Shown: positions 1 to 8,733, numbered from the stretch's first letter. The stretch: DNA of 12,189 nt from Clostridiales bacterium (GCA_031290295.1 JAITNT010000299.1:1-12189), one strand, 5' to 3'. Made by a program: numbers and translations. Notes: generated by a model not told the origin, from the letters alone.

Positions 1-3000
1 CGTACTGCGAAAAAATCTGCCCGTTTTTGGCAAGCCGCTCCAGAACGTGCGCGGGCGCGATAAGCCTCCCCTCTCCGTGCGACACCGCCGTGTTATAAAT
101 TTCCCCGCGCTTCACCTTAGACAGCCACGGCGAGGCGGTCGAGGTAATCCTCGTACGGCACAGCGCGGAAACGTGGCGGTTAACGTTATTGAAGTACAGG
201 GTGGCGCTTTCAACGTCCATGGGCGCGATTTCGCCGAACGGCAAAAGCCCGAGCTTGATAAGCGCCTGAAAGCCGTTGCAGATACCGACGATAAGACCGT
301 CGCGCCGGTTAAGAAGGGCGGAAACGGCGTCGGCGATACGCGGCGAACGGAACGCGGTCGCGATAAACTTGCCCGAGCCGTCCGGCTCGTCGCCGCCCGA
401 GAACCCGCCCGGAAAAGCGATAATCTGCGCGCCGGCTATAGCGCTCTCTAAGCGCAGCGCCGTTTGCCTGATGTCGGAGGCCGTGCGGTTGCGGACGACG
501 AACAGCTCCGTTTCCGCGCCCGCGGCAATAAATTTCTTCGCCGTATCGTATTCGCAGTTTGTTCCCGGGAAAACCGGAATAAGTACCTTGGGTCTTGGTA
601 CGCGCGTCCTTGCGACGTGCGGGAATTTTTTGATAACGGCGGGAATGCCCGGCGGCGTTTCGCCGTCCGCGCCCGTCAACGGGAAAACCTTGCTTAACGT
701 GCAGGTGAAGCTCTTGACCGCATGCTTATGCTCCAAAATCCGCGCGCCGAAACGGAATTTGCCGTCGGCGGAGGAGGAGCCGAGAAGCTCTGGCACGTAC
801 GCGGAAAATACGGTTAGATCCTTGGCGGCAATAATAATATCGCCGAGCGCGGGAACGAATAATCCTGCGTCCGCATTAGCGAAGCGGAAGCCGAGCGCGT
901 TGCCTAAGCACGCTTTGGCTATAGCCGCGGCCGCGCCGCCCGTCTCGCAGACGGTGGCGAAGAACACGTTTTTGCTCTTTATTTCCTCGCCGAGCGTGCG
1001 CATAAGCGCGGTAAATCCGGCGTAATCGGGCGTGCCGTAGGCGTTGCGGGCGAGCTTGATTCTGTACAGCTCATGCTCGCCGTCCAGCGTGTTGCCGATA
1101 ATCTCGGACGCCTTGCCGATACCTAACGCAAAGGAAATAAGCGTGGGCGGCACGTCGATTTTCACAAAGGTTCCGCTCATGGAGTCCTTGCCGCCGATTG
1201 CCGCGAGTCCCAGCCCAGTTTGGGCGGTTAACGCGCCCAAAAGCGCGGACAGAGGCTCTCCCCACCTTTTCGGGTCGGTTTTAAGACGGCGGAAAAATTC
1301 CTGCAAGGTAAGATAAACGGTACCGTACGGCGCGCCCGCGGCGCAAACCTTGGCAACCGAGACAAGTATAGAATACTGCGCGCCCACGTACGGGCTCTCG
1401 CTCATAAGATACGGATCGAAGCCCCACGCCGCTACCGTCGCCGTGTCGGTGTCGCCCGGAAAAACCGGAAGCTTAGCCGCCATAGCTATCGACGGCGTAA
1501 GCTGGCGCTCGCCGCCGAACGGCATCAGCACGCTGCCCGCGCCCACCGTAGAATCGAACATCTCCGAAAGCCCCTTGTTGCAGGTTACGTTGAGCCTTTT
1601 TAGCTCCGCGCTCAAGGCGGCGGCGTAATCGCCTTTTTTGATATGAACCGCGGCTTCCTTGCTTACGGTATTCATATAACCGGTAATGCCGTCCGTAACG
1701 ACGGCGGTTGCGGTCTGCTTGACGCCGTTGGAGGAAAGCAGGCTGCGCTTCAGGTCTACTATGGTAACGCCTCCGCAGAACATTTTCATGCGCGGCTCGC
1801 GCGTAACGGCGGCGACGGCGGTCGCGGTCAGGTTCTCCGCGGCGCAAAGGTCGGTTATAAGGTCAAGCTCCGCCGCCGATATCACTACCGCCATGCGCTC
1901 CTGCGACTCGGATATGGCAAGCTCGGTACCGTTAAGCCCTTCGTATTTTTTGGGCACGCGGTCAAGATAAATTTCCAGTCCGTCGCAAAGCTCGCCTATC
2001 GCTACGCAAACTCCGCCCGCGCCGAAATCGTTGCAACGCTTGATTCTTTTGGTAACCTCGGGGTTGCGGAAAAGCCTTTGAATCTTCCGCTCGGTGGTCG
2101 GGTTGCCCTTCTGTACCTCGGCTCCGCATTTCTCTATGCTGTCAAGGTTGTGCTCCTTACTCGAGCCCGTCGCGCCGCCGCAGCCGTCCCGCCCCGTTTC
2201 GCCGCCGATGAGCACTACGATGTCGCCCGGACCCGGCGCGCTCCGCACGACGTTGGCTTTGGGCGCGGCGCCTACCACAAAGCCCGTTTCTAACCGCTTA
2301 GCGACGTAGCCGGGGTGATAAATTTCACTTACCATGCCGGTCGCCAGTCCTATCTGGTTGCCGTAGGACGAGAAGCCGCGCGCCGCGCCGCGCGATATGA
2401 CGCGCTGCGGAAGCTTGCCTCCGAGGGTTTTAGAAACGGGCGCGGTAATGTCGGCGGCACCCGTTACGCGCATCGCGTGATAAACGTACACCCTGCCCGA
2501 AAGCGGGTCGCGTATCGCGCCGCCCAGACAGGTCGCCGCGCCGCCGAAGGGTTCGATTTCGGTAGGGTGATTGTGCGTTTCGTTCTTGAACATGACGAGC
2601 CAATCCTCCGGCCCGTTCGCCGTCTCCGCGCGAACGTTTATAGAGCAGGCGTTAATTTCCTCGGATTCGTCGAGCGCGGTCAGCATACCGCGCCGCTTCA
2701 GCTCGCGCGCTCCTATCGTGGCTATGTCCATAAGACACGGGTATTTATCGCCGCGCCCCTTGAAAAGCTCCTTATGAAGGGCGATGTAGGAATTATACGC
2801 TTGCTCGATTTCGGGGTTAGGCGTGTCGAACCTTACGTCCGTAAGCTCCGTCAAAAAGGTCGTATGGCGGCAATGATCCGACCAATAGGTATCCAGCACC
2901 TTGATTTCCGTTTCAAAAGGGTCGCGACCCTCTTTTTTGAAGTATTTCTGCACAAATTTTATGTCCGCGAGGCTCATAGCGAGTCCGAACGTCTTGTGGA

Positions 3001-3529
3001 ACTCCTTGATTTGCGCCGAGGTTTTGCTTCTGAAGCCCTCGATAAGCTCTACGGCGGACGGTGCGGCGAGCTTCTGCTCTAGGGTAACGGGCTTGTCGGC
3101 TTCGGCAAGACGCGAATCGACGGGATTTATCAGATACGACTGCGCCTTGGCGGGGTCGGACAGACCGGCAAAGGCGTAAACCGTCGCGCACTTCACGACG
3201 GGACGGGCGGACATCGTCAACAGCTGCACGCACTGCGCCGCCGAGTCCGCGCGCATATCGTACTGCCCCGGCAAAAATTCCGCCGCAAAAACGGTATAGC
3301 CTTTTAGAGGCGGCAGCTCCTCATAATACACGTCGTCAACGGGCGGCTCGGAAAAAACCGTGTTTACCGCCGCCGCAAAGTCCGTCTCCGACAGCCCCTC
3401 GACGTCGTAACGTATGAACGTCCGCGCGTCGGTTATACCGAGCTTCAGCTGGACGTTCAAATCCCGCGCAAGCCCCTCCGCCGCGCCGCTTACCGTTCTT
3501 TTCTTCTCTACGAAAATACGCTTAATCAT
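1..3529 (-). CDS. purL: Phosphoribosylformylglycinamidine synthase, single-chain clostridial type (3' end beyond window)
   Basis: Converts FGAR, ATP and glutamine to FGAM in purine synthesis. The frame from the ATG at 3529 is open for 1176 codons to the left edge; I checked every codon and found no stop. The N-terminus (IKRIFVEKK, RYDVEGL, TVFSEPPVDDVYYEE) is like clostridial PurL. The synthetase signature DTYWSDHCRH ends at residue 222, the ATP/metal motif NETHNHPTEIEPFGG lies at about 316-330, and the second synthetase half has GGKDSMSG at 779-786. A fused glutaminase begins near GTNCEYD (989-995), with nucleophile Cys1084 in GICNGFQ and HGEGR at 1151-1155. The final HPER-type His/Glu of the glutaminase lies outside the window; by comparison with E. 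coli PurL some 65-75 residues are missing. The start is one base after the purD stop with no good Shine-Dalgarno site, so translational coupling is likely. Because glutaminase and PurS-like parts are fused, separate purQ and purS are not expected. Confidence 0.97.
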   Translation of the reverse strand, partial: MIKRIFVEKKRTVSGAAEGLARDLNVQLKLGITDARTFIRYDVEGLSETDFAAAVNTVFSEPPVDDVYYEELPPLKGYTVFAAEFLPGQYDMRADSAAQCVQLLTMSARPVVKCATVYAFAGLSDPAKAQSYLINPVDSRLAEADKPVTLEQKLAAPSAVELIEGFRSKTSAQIKEFHKTFGLAMSLADIKFVQKYFKKEGRDPFETEIKVLDTYWSDHCRHTTFLTELTDVRFDTPNPEIEQAYNSYIALHKELFKGRGDKYPCLMDIATIGARELKRRGMLTALDESEEINACSINVRAETANGPEDWLVMFKNETHNHPTEIEPFGGAATCLGGAIRDPLSGRVYVYHAMRVTGAADITAPVSKTLGGKLPQRVISRGAARGFSSYGNQIGLATGMVSEIYHPGYVAKRLETGFVVGAAPKANVVRSAPGPGDIVVLIGGETGRDGCGGATGSSKEHNLDSIEKCGAEVQKGNPTTERKIQRLFRNPEVTKRIKRCNDFGAGGVCVAIGELCDGLEIYLDRVPKKYEGLNGTELAISESQERMAVVISAAELDLITDLCAAENLTATAVAAVTREPRMKMFCGGVTIVDLKRSLLSSNGVKQTATAVVTDGITGYMNTVSKEAAVHIKKGDYAAALSAELKRLNVTCNKGLSEMFDSTVGAGSVLMPFGGERQLTPSIAMAAKLPVFPGDTDTATVAAWGFDPYLMSESPYVGAQYSILVSVAKVCAAGAPYGTVYLTLQEFFRRLKTDPKRWGEPLSALLGALTAQTGLGLAAIGGKDSMSGTFVKIDVPPTLISFALGIGKASEIIGNTLDGEHELYRIKLARNAYGTPDYAGFTALMRTLGEEIKSKNVFFATVCETGGAAAAIAKACLGNALGFRFANADAGLFVPALGDIIIAAKDLTVFSAYVPELLGSSSADGKFRFGARILEHKHAVKSFTCTLSKVFPLTGADGETPPGIPAVIKKFPHVARTRVPRPKVLIPVFPGTNCEYDTAKKFIAAGAETELFVVRNRTASDIRQTALRLESAIAGAQIIAFPGGFSGGDEPDGSGKFIATAFRSPRIADAVSALLNRRDGLIVGICNGFQALIKLGLLPFGEIAPMDVESATLYFNNVNRHVSALCRTRITSTASPWLSKVKRGEIYNTAVSHGEGRLIAPAHVLERLAKNGQIFSQY

Positions 3530-3530
3530 G

Positions 3531-4808
3531 CTATTTTGTACCGATATCCTTTCTGTAATGAATGCCCTCAAAATTAACGGCGGCGATATTATCGTACGCT
3601 TTTTTGCGCGCGGACTCCAAGTCCGCCGCGACGGCGGTTACTCCGATAACGCGCCCGCCCGAGGTAACCAGCGCGCCGCCCGCGCCGAACGCCGTGCCCG
3701 CGTGATAAAGCGCGACGTCCGCGTCGTGCTTGCCTATAGTAATCGGAACGCCCTTGGCGTAGCCGAGCGGATAACCGCCCGACGCCGCGACGACGCACAG
3801 GGCGGTATCGGCGCTCCATTCGATATTTATTTGGTCAAGACGCCCGTCGATAACCGCGTCGAAAATATCCAGCAAATCGGTTTTTAACAGCGGCAAAACC
3901 ACCTGCGTTTCCGGATCGCCGAACCTCGCGTTATATTCGAGCACGCGGACGTCCTCCCCGTCGATCATCAGACCGAAGTACAGCACGCCCTTAAAAAGCC
4001 GCCCTTCCTTTTCGAGCGCGCGGACCGTGGGCACAAAAACGGCCTCGTAAGCCAGCGCCGCGTGAGCCTCGGTGTACTTGCGGTTGGGCGCGTACGTCCC
4101 CATGCCGCCGGTATTTAGCCCCTTGTCGCCGTCGAACGCGCGCTTGTGATCCTGCGAGCTTATCATGGGCGTTACCGTTTTTCCGTCGGTAAAAGCCAGC
4201 ACGGACACCTCGAAGCCCTTTAGAAACTCCTCGATAACGACCTGCGAGCCCGCGCCGCCGAACGCCTTGTCCACCATAAGCTCGGTTACGGCAAGCTCCG
4301 CTTCGGCTAAGTACGCGCAGATTTTTACGCCCTTGCCGAGGGCAAGCCCGTCCGCCTTGATGACGAGCGGATATTCGGCTTTTTTTATTATTGCCCGCGC
4401 CGAAGCCGCGTCGCCGCAGGTATCGTAAGCGGCGGTAGGAATACCGTACTTTTTCATGAGGTTCTTAGAAAAAACCTTGCTCGCTTCTATTTCCGCCGCG
4501 CCCTTTTTGGGACCGAAAACGCGGACGGAGGTTTCCGCCTCCAGCCTGTCCACAAGCCCTAAGGCGAGCGGATCGTCGGGCGCGACCATTACAAGCCCGA
4601 CGTCCTTATGCTCCTTGACGAACGCCGTTATGCCGTCCAAATCGGACGCGCTCATGCCGGGGCGGCACTCCGCAAGCTCGGCGATGCCGGCGTTCCCGGG
4701 AATGCAATAAATTTTTCCCGCGCGGGCGGATTCGGAAATTTTGCGGACGATCGCGTGCTCTCTGCCGCCGCCGCCTATTACCAAAACGTTTACTTTATTT
4801 TTATCCAT
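3531..4808 (-). CDS. purD: Phosphoribosylamine--glycine ligase (GAR synthetase)
   Basis: Joins phosphoribosylamine and glycine with ATP to give GAR, the second step of purine synthesis; an ATP-grasp enzyme. From the chosen ATG it has 425 residues, normal for the family. Visible motifs: N-terminal VLVIGGGGREHA (8-19), FGPKKGAAEIEASK, the ATP-grasp segment PLVIKADGLALGKGV, the SSQDHKRA / NTGGMGTYAP loop, and the metal-binding EYNARFGDPETQ. The usual GPE-x-PL motif reads APDDPL, a mild deviation. Start choice: ATG at 4808 has AGGA four bases upstream and puts VLVIGGGG where homologues have it. An in-frame GTG at 4856 with better-spaced AGGA would add 16 residues (VFSFSGVSADFFEQEF) not expected in the family. 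It follows purH after about 90 bases and is nearly fused to purL. Confidence 0.96.
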   Translation of the reverse strand: MDKNKVNVLVIGGGGREHAIVRKISESARAGKIYCIPGNAGIAELAECRPGMSASDLDGITAFVKEHKDVGLVMVAPDDPLALGLVDRLEAETSVRVFGPKKGAAEIEASKVFSKNLMKKYGIPTAAYDTCGDAASARAIIKKAEYPLVIKADGLALGKGVKICAYLAEAELAVTELMVDKAFGGAGSQVVIEEFLKGFEVSVLAFTDGKTVTPMISSQDHKRAFDGDKGLNTGGMGTYAPNRKYTEAHAALAYEAVFVPTVRALEKEGRLFKGVLYFGLMIDGEDVRVLEYNARFGDPETQVVLPLLKTDLLDIFDAVIDGRLDQINIEWSADTALCVVAASGGYPLGYAKGVPITIGKHDADVALYHAGTAFGAGGALVTSGGRVIGVTAVAADLESARKKAYDNIAAVNFEGIHYRKDIGTK

Positions 4809-4896
4809 AAATTCCTGTTCAAAAAAATCTGCGGAAACGCCCGAGAAGCTGAACACGGGCTTTCCTGCCGGGGGGGGGTAACAAGCTAGGCGCGCC

Positions 4897-6441
4897 CTAG
4901 TGCTTAAAGTGTCTTACGCCCACAAAAATCATGGCGATGCCGTGCTTGTCGCAAACCGCTATGCTCTCCGCGTCGGCCTTTGCGCCGCCCGGCTGAATTA
5001 TAGCGGTGATACCCGCCGCGACCGCCGCCTCCGCGCAGTCCGGGAACGGGAAAAAGGCGTCGCTCGCCATAACCGCGCCGCGAACGTTCGCGCCGCCGTG
5101 CTCGATAGCCTGCCGCGCCGCCCAAATGCGGTTAGTTTGTCCCGTGCCTATGCCTACGCTCGCGCCGTCCTTAGCGACGACGATAGCGTTAGACTTGGTA
5201 TGCTTTACAAGCGTATAAGCGAACCTCAATTCTTTAAGCTCCGCCTTAGTTGGCTTACGCTTGGTGACATAGCGAATGTCTTGCTCCCCGTAAAGCGCGG
5301 TATCGCGATCCTGAATAAGCAGTCCGCCCAAAACCTTTTTCATTTCCGCCGTTTCCGGTTTAAGCGGAGCCGGTATACTCGCGAGCTTCAAAAGCCGCAG
5401 GTTAGGTTTTTTGGTGAGGATTTCCAAAGCCGCCTCCGAAAAGTCCGGCGCGATAACTATTTCGATAAATATTTTGGAGATTTCCTCCGCCGTTTCCGCG
5501 TCTACGGGGCGGTTGACGGCTATAATGCCGCCGAAAATCGAGATCGGGTCGGCGGCGTTCGCGCGTCTGAAAGCCTCCGCCACCGTCTCCGCTACGGCGA
5601 CGCCGCAAGGATTAGAATGCTTTACGGCTACCGCGCACGGCTCGGAAAACTCCCGCAAAATGTCCAGCGCGCCGTTTGCGTCCGCGATGTTGTTATAGGA
5701 CAGCTCCTTGCCGTGCAGCTGAACGGCGTCGGTTACCGCGCCGGGGTACGGGAAGCACTCCTTATAAAAAGCGGCGTTCTGATGCGGATTCTCGCCGTAT
5801 CTCAATTCCTGCGCCTTTTCGTATGCGAAGGTTATATGCTCCGGATACCGTACGCCGACCCGCTTGCGCAGATAATCGGAAATAAGCGAATCGTATTCCG
5901 CCGTATGCGCGAACACCTTATACATTAGTCTCAAGCGGTATTCCCCGTCGAGTCCGCCTTTACCGAGCTTGTCGAGGATTTCGCCGTAATCGCGCGGGTC
6001 GCAGATAACGGCGACGTCCTGATAATTCTTAGCCGCGCTGCGAAGCATGGTAGGCCCGCCTATATCGATGTTCTCCACCGCGTGACCCAAGGTGCAGCCG
6101 GGGTCTGAAATCGCTTTTTTGAAAGGATAAAGATTGACGGCTACCACGTCGATCGTATTGATGCTTAATTTTTCAAGCTGCGCCATGTGGCCCTTGTTCG
6201 ACCGTACGGCGAGAAGTCCCGCGTGTACCGCCGGGTGCAGGGTCTTGACCCTGCCGTCTAAGCATTCCGGAAAGCCCGTCAAATCGCTTATATTAATGAT
6301 TTTGATACCGGCCGTCTCGAGCGCGGCAGACGTGCCGCCCGTGCTGATAATCTCGTACCCGAGCGCGGCAAGCCCTCCCGCGAATTCGACGACTCCGGTT
6401 TTGTCCGAAACGCTTATCAACGCCCTCTTTTTCATAGTCAT
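4897..6441 (-). CDS. purH: Bifunctional AICAR formyltransferase / IMP cyclohydrolase
   Basis: Catalyses the last two steps to IMP: formylation of AICAR with 10-formyl-THF, then ring closure of FAICAR. The 514 residues match the usual length. The N-terminal MGS-like cyclohydrolase domain (about 1-190) shows ALISVSDKTGVVEFA, STGGT and DGRVKTLHP (to residue 70). The C-terminal transformylase domain shows LRYGENPHQ (213-221), the catalytic Lys274-His275 in VKHSNPCG, GGIIAVNRPVD, HTKSNAIV, GTGQTNRIWAARQAI and ASDAFFPFPD. Both active sites look complete. The ATG at 6441 has GGGAGG seven bases upstream; a second ATG lies two codons in. It is separated from purN by about 107 bases that hold an inverted repeat, and from purD by a short gap with a nine-G tract. 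Confidence 0.98.
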   Translation of the reverse strand: MTMKKRALISVSDKTGVVEFAGGLAALGYEIISTGGTSAALETAGIKIINISDLTGFPECLDGRVKTLHPAVHAGLLAVRSNKGHMAQLEKLSINTIDVVAVNLYPFKKAISDPGCTLGHAVENIDIGGPTMLRSAAKNYQDVAVICDPRDYGEILDKLGKGGLDGEYRLRLMYKVFAHTAEYDSLISDYLRKRVGVRYPEHITFAYEKAQELRYGENPHQNAAFYKECFPYPGAVTDAVQLHGKELSYNNIADANGALDILREFSEPCAVAVKHSNPCGVAVAETVAEAFRRANAADPISIFGGIIAVNRPVDAETAEEISKIFIEIVIAPDFSEAALEILTKKPNLRLLKLASIPAPLKPETAEMKKVLGGLLIQDRDTALYGEQDIRYVTKRKPTKAELKELRFAYTLVKHTKSNAIVVAKDGASVGIGTGQTNRIWAARQAIEHGGANVRGAVMASDAFFPFPDCAEAAVAAGITAIIQPGGAKADAESIAVCDKHGIAMIFVGVRHFKH

Positions 6442-6548
6442 GTTTTTTCCTCCCGTAGTAATTTATTGCGGACGGCTTCGCGGCTTGCTTGCAACGGTTA
6501 ATATCCCGAGGCTTGCTGCGATGTGCCGCACCCTTTTGCCGCCGTCCT
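6442..6548 (-). other. purN-purH gap with long-range inverted repeat
   Basis: The 107-base gap has a perfect GGACGGC/GCCGTCC pair (6470-6476 with 6541-6547) and a nested GCGGC/GCCGC pair (6480-6484 with 6523-6527), which could fold most of the spacer in the mRNA. No T run follows, so it is not a terminator. The purH Shine-Dalgarno GGGAGG (6454-6449) lies outside the stem. It may be an mRNA processing or stability element, or a decayed palindromic repeat. Confidence 0.4.
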
Positions 6549-7133
6549 TTATTCGGCGCAAAGCTCCGCGACGACCTCCGTAAGCAGCTTGTGCTCCACG
6601 CTGTCTAACAATCTTTGCTGCAAGGTTTCGGGCGTGTCCGTCGGCAAAACCCCGAGCCTTACCTGCCGTATAATCTCGCCTCCGTCCACCGTTTCGTTCA
6701 CGTAATGCGCCGTAGCGCCCGTGACCGTGTCTCCCGCCGCGATAACGGCGCGGTGAACGTTTATGCCGTACATGCCTATGCCGCCGTGACGGGGCAGCAA
6801 CGCGGGGTGAATGTTGATTATTTTGCGCGGATACGCTTTTATAAAGTCCGCCCCGAATATACCCAGGTAACCCGCCAGAATAACGTAATCTATATCGCAG
6901 CCGGCAAGAATTTTGATGAGCTTAGCGTCGCGTTCGGCGATATCCGAGCAGTCCTTACGGCTCACCACGTGAGTCGGAATCCCGGCGCGCGCCGCGCGTG
7001 CGAGCGCGTAGGTCTCGGCGTTACTGCTTATTACCGCGACAATCGCGCCGTTAATTTTTCCCTCGGCGCACGCGTCTATCAACGCCTGAAGATTCGTGCC
7101 GCCGCCGCTTACCATTACTGCAAGACGCTTCAC
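6549..7133 (-). CDS. purN: Phosphoribosylglycinamide formyltransferase, folate-dependent
   Basis: Transfers formyl from 10-formyl-THF to GAR, giving FGAR. The 194 residues begin with the nucleotide-binding VMVSGGGTNLQALI. By comparison with E. coli PurN (Asn106, His108, Asp144) the catalytic residues are Asn107 and His109 in INIHPALLP and Asp150 in VNETVDGGEI. The loop after INIHP reads RHGGIGMYGINVH, the longer version I recall from Clostridia and Bacteroidota rather than the E. coli form. The start is GTG at 7133, overlapping the purM stop in a GTGA four-base overlap, with GGGAG about ten bases upstream inside purM; this indicates translational coupling to purM. PurN uses folate, so a formate-dependent PurT is not needed for this step. 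Confidence 0.97.
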   Translation of the reverse strand: MKRLAVMVSGGGTNLQALIDACAEGKINGAIVAVISSNAETYALARAARAGIPTHVVSRKDCSDIAERDAKLIKILAGCDIDYVILAGYLGIFGADFIKAYPRKIINIHPALLPRHGGIGMYGINVHRAVIAAGDTVTGATAHYVNETVDGGEIIRQVRLGVLPTDTPETLQQRLLDSVEHKLLTEVVAELCAE

Positions 7134-8152
7134 AGCAGCGTCACTCCCGAGCCTTCGACGGCGCGCCCGACGGCGTACGCCTTTTCGCCGAGCGCCTCGA
7201 GGCGGGAAATCACGAGTCCCGCAATCGCCGCCGAAACGGCGAGCACCATGCCGATACCCATGTTAAAGGTGTTGTATAAGTCCCTGTCGGGAAGCCCGGC
7301 GCGTTCCTCTATGAGCGAATATATAGGCGGACGCGGGTACGACCCGACGGCGATCTCCGCGCCGATACCCTTAGGAAAAATGCGCGGAATGTTTTCGATG
7401 AAGCCGCCGCCCGTAATATGAGCGATTCCCTTGATTTCAAAATCCTTTATGAGCGACAAAATTGTCTTGACATAAATTTTGGTCGGGGTAAGCAGCGCGT
7501 CGATTACCGTAGAACCCAACCGCTTGTCCGTCTTATTCAGCTCCGTCGGGTCGCAACCGAACAGCTTGCGCACGAGAGAGTAGCCGTTGCTGTGAACGCC
7601 CGAGGATGCAATCCCTATAAGCGCGTCGCCCGGCAGAATGCCCGCGCCGTTGATAACCCTGTCCCTGTCCGCTATGCCTACGCAAAAACCCGCCAAATCG
7701 TATTCGCCGTCGGGATAAAAGTCCGGCATCTCGGCGGTTTCTCCGCCGATAAGCGCACAGCCCGCGCGCACGCAGCCCTCCGCGACGCCGCCGACGACGG
7801 TGGCGCAAACCTCCGGGTCAAGCCTGCCCGTAGCGAAATAATCGAGAAACAACAGGGGCTTCGCGCCCTGACAAACGATATCGTTAGCGCACATAGCCAC
7901 GCAGTCTATGCCTACGGTATTGTGCCTGCCCGAGGTAAATGCGTATTTTAGCTTCGTGCCTACGCCGTCCGTCCCGGCAACCAAAACCGGCTTCTCATAC
8001 TTCATGCCCTCGATACTGTAAAAGCCCCCGAACGAACCGATGTCGCCGAGAACGTTGCCGTCATAGGTGCGCGCGACGTGCTTTTTCATAAGCTCGACCG
8101 CCTTGTACCCTCTCTCGACGTCCACGCCGCTGTCCTTGTAATGTACCGCCAT
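7130..8152 (-). CDS. purM: Phosphoribosylformylglycinamidine cyclo-ligase (AIR synthetase)
   Basis: Closes the imidazole ring of FGAM with ATP to form AIR. The 340 residues are the standard length. Family motifs are all present: GTDGVGTKLKYAF (60-72), MCANDIVCQGAKPLLFLDYF (87-106), GGETAEMPDFY (136-146), SSGVHSNGYSLVR (183-195) and HITGGGFIENIPR (245-257). The protein belongs to the same AIRS superfamily as the synthetase halves of PurL. The ATG at 8152 has GGGAGG seven bases upstream. It lies 92 bases after purE, across a terminator-like hairpin, and overlaps purN by four bases. In clostridial operons of this order purF normally precedes it; here purE does. Confidence 0.98.
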   Translation of the reverse strand: MAVHYKDSGVDVERGYKAVELMKKHVARTYDGNVLGDIGSFGGFYSIEGMKYEKPVLVAGTDGVGTKLKYAFTSGRHNTVGIDCVAMCANDIVCQGAKPLLFLDYFATGRLDPEVCATVVGGVAEGCVRAGCALIGGETAEMPDFYPDGEYDLAGFCVGIADRDRVINGAGILPGDALIGIASSGVHSNGYSLVRKLFGCDPTELNKTDKRLGSTVIDALLTPTKIYVKTILSLIKDFEIKGIAHITGGGFIENIPRIFPKGIGAEIAVGSYPRPPIYSLIEERAGLPDRDLYNTFNMGIGMVLAVSAAIAGLVISRLEALGEKAYAVGRAVEGSGVTLL

Positions 8153-8211
8153 TTATATGCCTCCCGCAAAAATATATATCGACCGTTCCCCAAAAATTAC
8201 GGCTTGTCACC

Positions 8212-8239
8212 AAAAACGGGGCGCCGTACGGCAACCCCG
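8212..8239 (-). terminator. Terminator-like hairpin between purE and purM
   Basis: Six bases after the purE stop, the minus strand forms an outer CGGGG/CCCCG stem (8239-8235 with 8221-8217) and an inner GCC/GGC stem closing a GTAC loop, followed at once by five T (8216-8212) and then GG. The shape is that of an intrinsic terminator, but the T run is short, so partial read-through into purM is likely. I see no convincing separate promoter for purM in the remaining gap. Confidence 0.6.
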
Positions 8240-8244
8240 CTGTT

Positions 8245-8733
8245 TCATATATCGCCGTTTAACGCCTTATCGTCCGCAAGCACCTTGTCGGCCATTTCCC
8301 GCTTATGCGCGGCAAGCTTTTGTTGCAGCGCGGCGTCCGAAAGCGCGAGGATTTGAACCGCGAGCAGACCCGCGTTCTCACCGCCGTTAACCGCGACGCA
8401 GGCTACGGGCACGCCCGCGGGCATCTGCACCGAGGAAAGCAGACTGTCAAGCCCGGAAAACGCGCCGCCGAGTATGGGAAGCGCGACCACGGGTAAGGTC
8501 GTGCAACCCGCGATTACCCCCGCAAGGTGCGCCGCCTTGCCCGCGGCGGCTATGATAACCTTGTAACCGTTTTGAGCGGCCGAAGCGGCGAACTCGTGCG
8601 CAAGACCGGGCGTACGGTGCGCGCTGATAATCCTCGCCGTGAAGCTTACGCCGAAGCTTTTTAACACCGCGGCGGCATGTCGTACGACGTCGAGGTCGGA
8701 CTTGCTGCCCATAATAATAGCCACCTGAGCCAT
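8245..8733 (-). CDS. purE: N5-carboxyaminoimidazole ribonucleotide mutase (class I PurE)
   Basis: Makes CAIR, either from N5-CAIR (with PurK) or, when PurK is absent, from N5-CAIR formed in another way or from AIR and CO2. The 162 residues are typical. Motifs: MGSKSDLDVV (8-17), SAHRTP with His39, equivalent to E. coli His45 (37-42), AGKAAHLAG (64-72) and GLDSLLSSVQMP (94-105). AAHL and the SVQMP segment mark class I rather than the animal/Treponema class II. The usual AGGAAHLPG is AGKAAHLAG here and the normal VPVQSKAL stretch is LPILGGAF; I believe such variants occur in Clostridia, but this is from memory. It is first in the operon, 34 bases from a likely transcription start. No purK is visible in the window. 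The Shine-Dalgarno site is a modest GGGGGTG. Confidence 0.96.
   Translation of the reverse strand: MAQVAIIMGSKSDLDVVRHAAAVLKSFGVSFTARIISAHRTPGLAHEFAASAAQNGYKVIIAAAGKAAHLAGVIAGCTTLPVVALPILGGAFSGLDSLLSSVQMPAGVPVACVAVNGGENAGLLAVQILALSDAALQQKLAAHKREMADKVLADDKALNGDI

Noticed and set aside
2315..3082. 255-codon open frame on the plus strand, antisense to purL
   Set aside because: It is very Arg-rich, with no recognisable motif, and lies wholly inside a confidently coding gene. Such shadows are common in GC-rich DNA.
1..3529. Possible frameshift or pseudogene in purL, because the gene has no stop in the window
   Set aside because: All 1176 codons were read and there is no stop; motifs appear in order in one frame. 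It is only cut by the edge.
4886..4900. CTAGG/CCTAG hairpin at the purH stop as a terminator
   Set aside because: The stem is only five pairs and a C run, not a T run, follows.
4900..5928. 342-codon open frame on the plus strand, antisense to purH
   Set aside because: Arg/Ala-rich shadow of purH, with no family motif or credible start signal.
8245..8733. Class II PurE (direct AIR carboxylase)
   Set aside because: SAHRTP, AAHL and GLDSLLSSVQMP follow class I; the class II AGRSN-type motif is absent.
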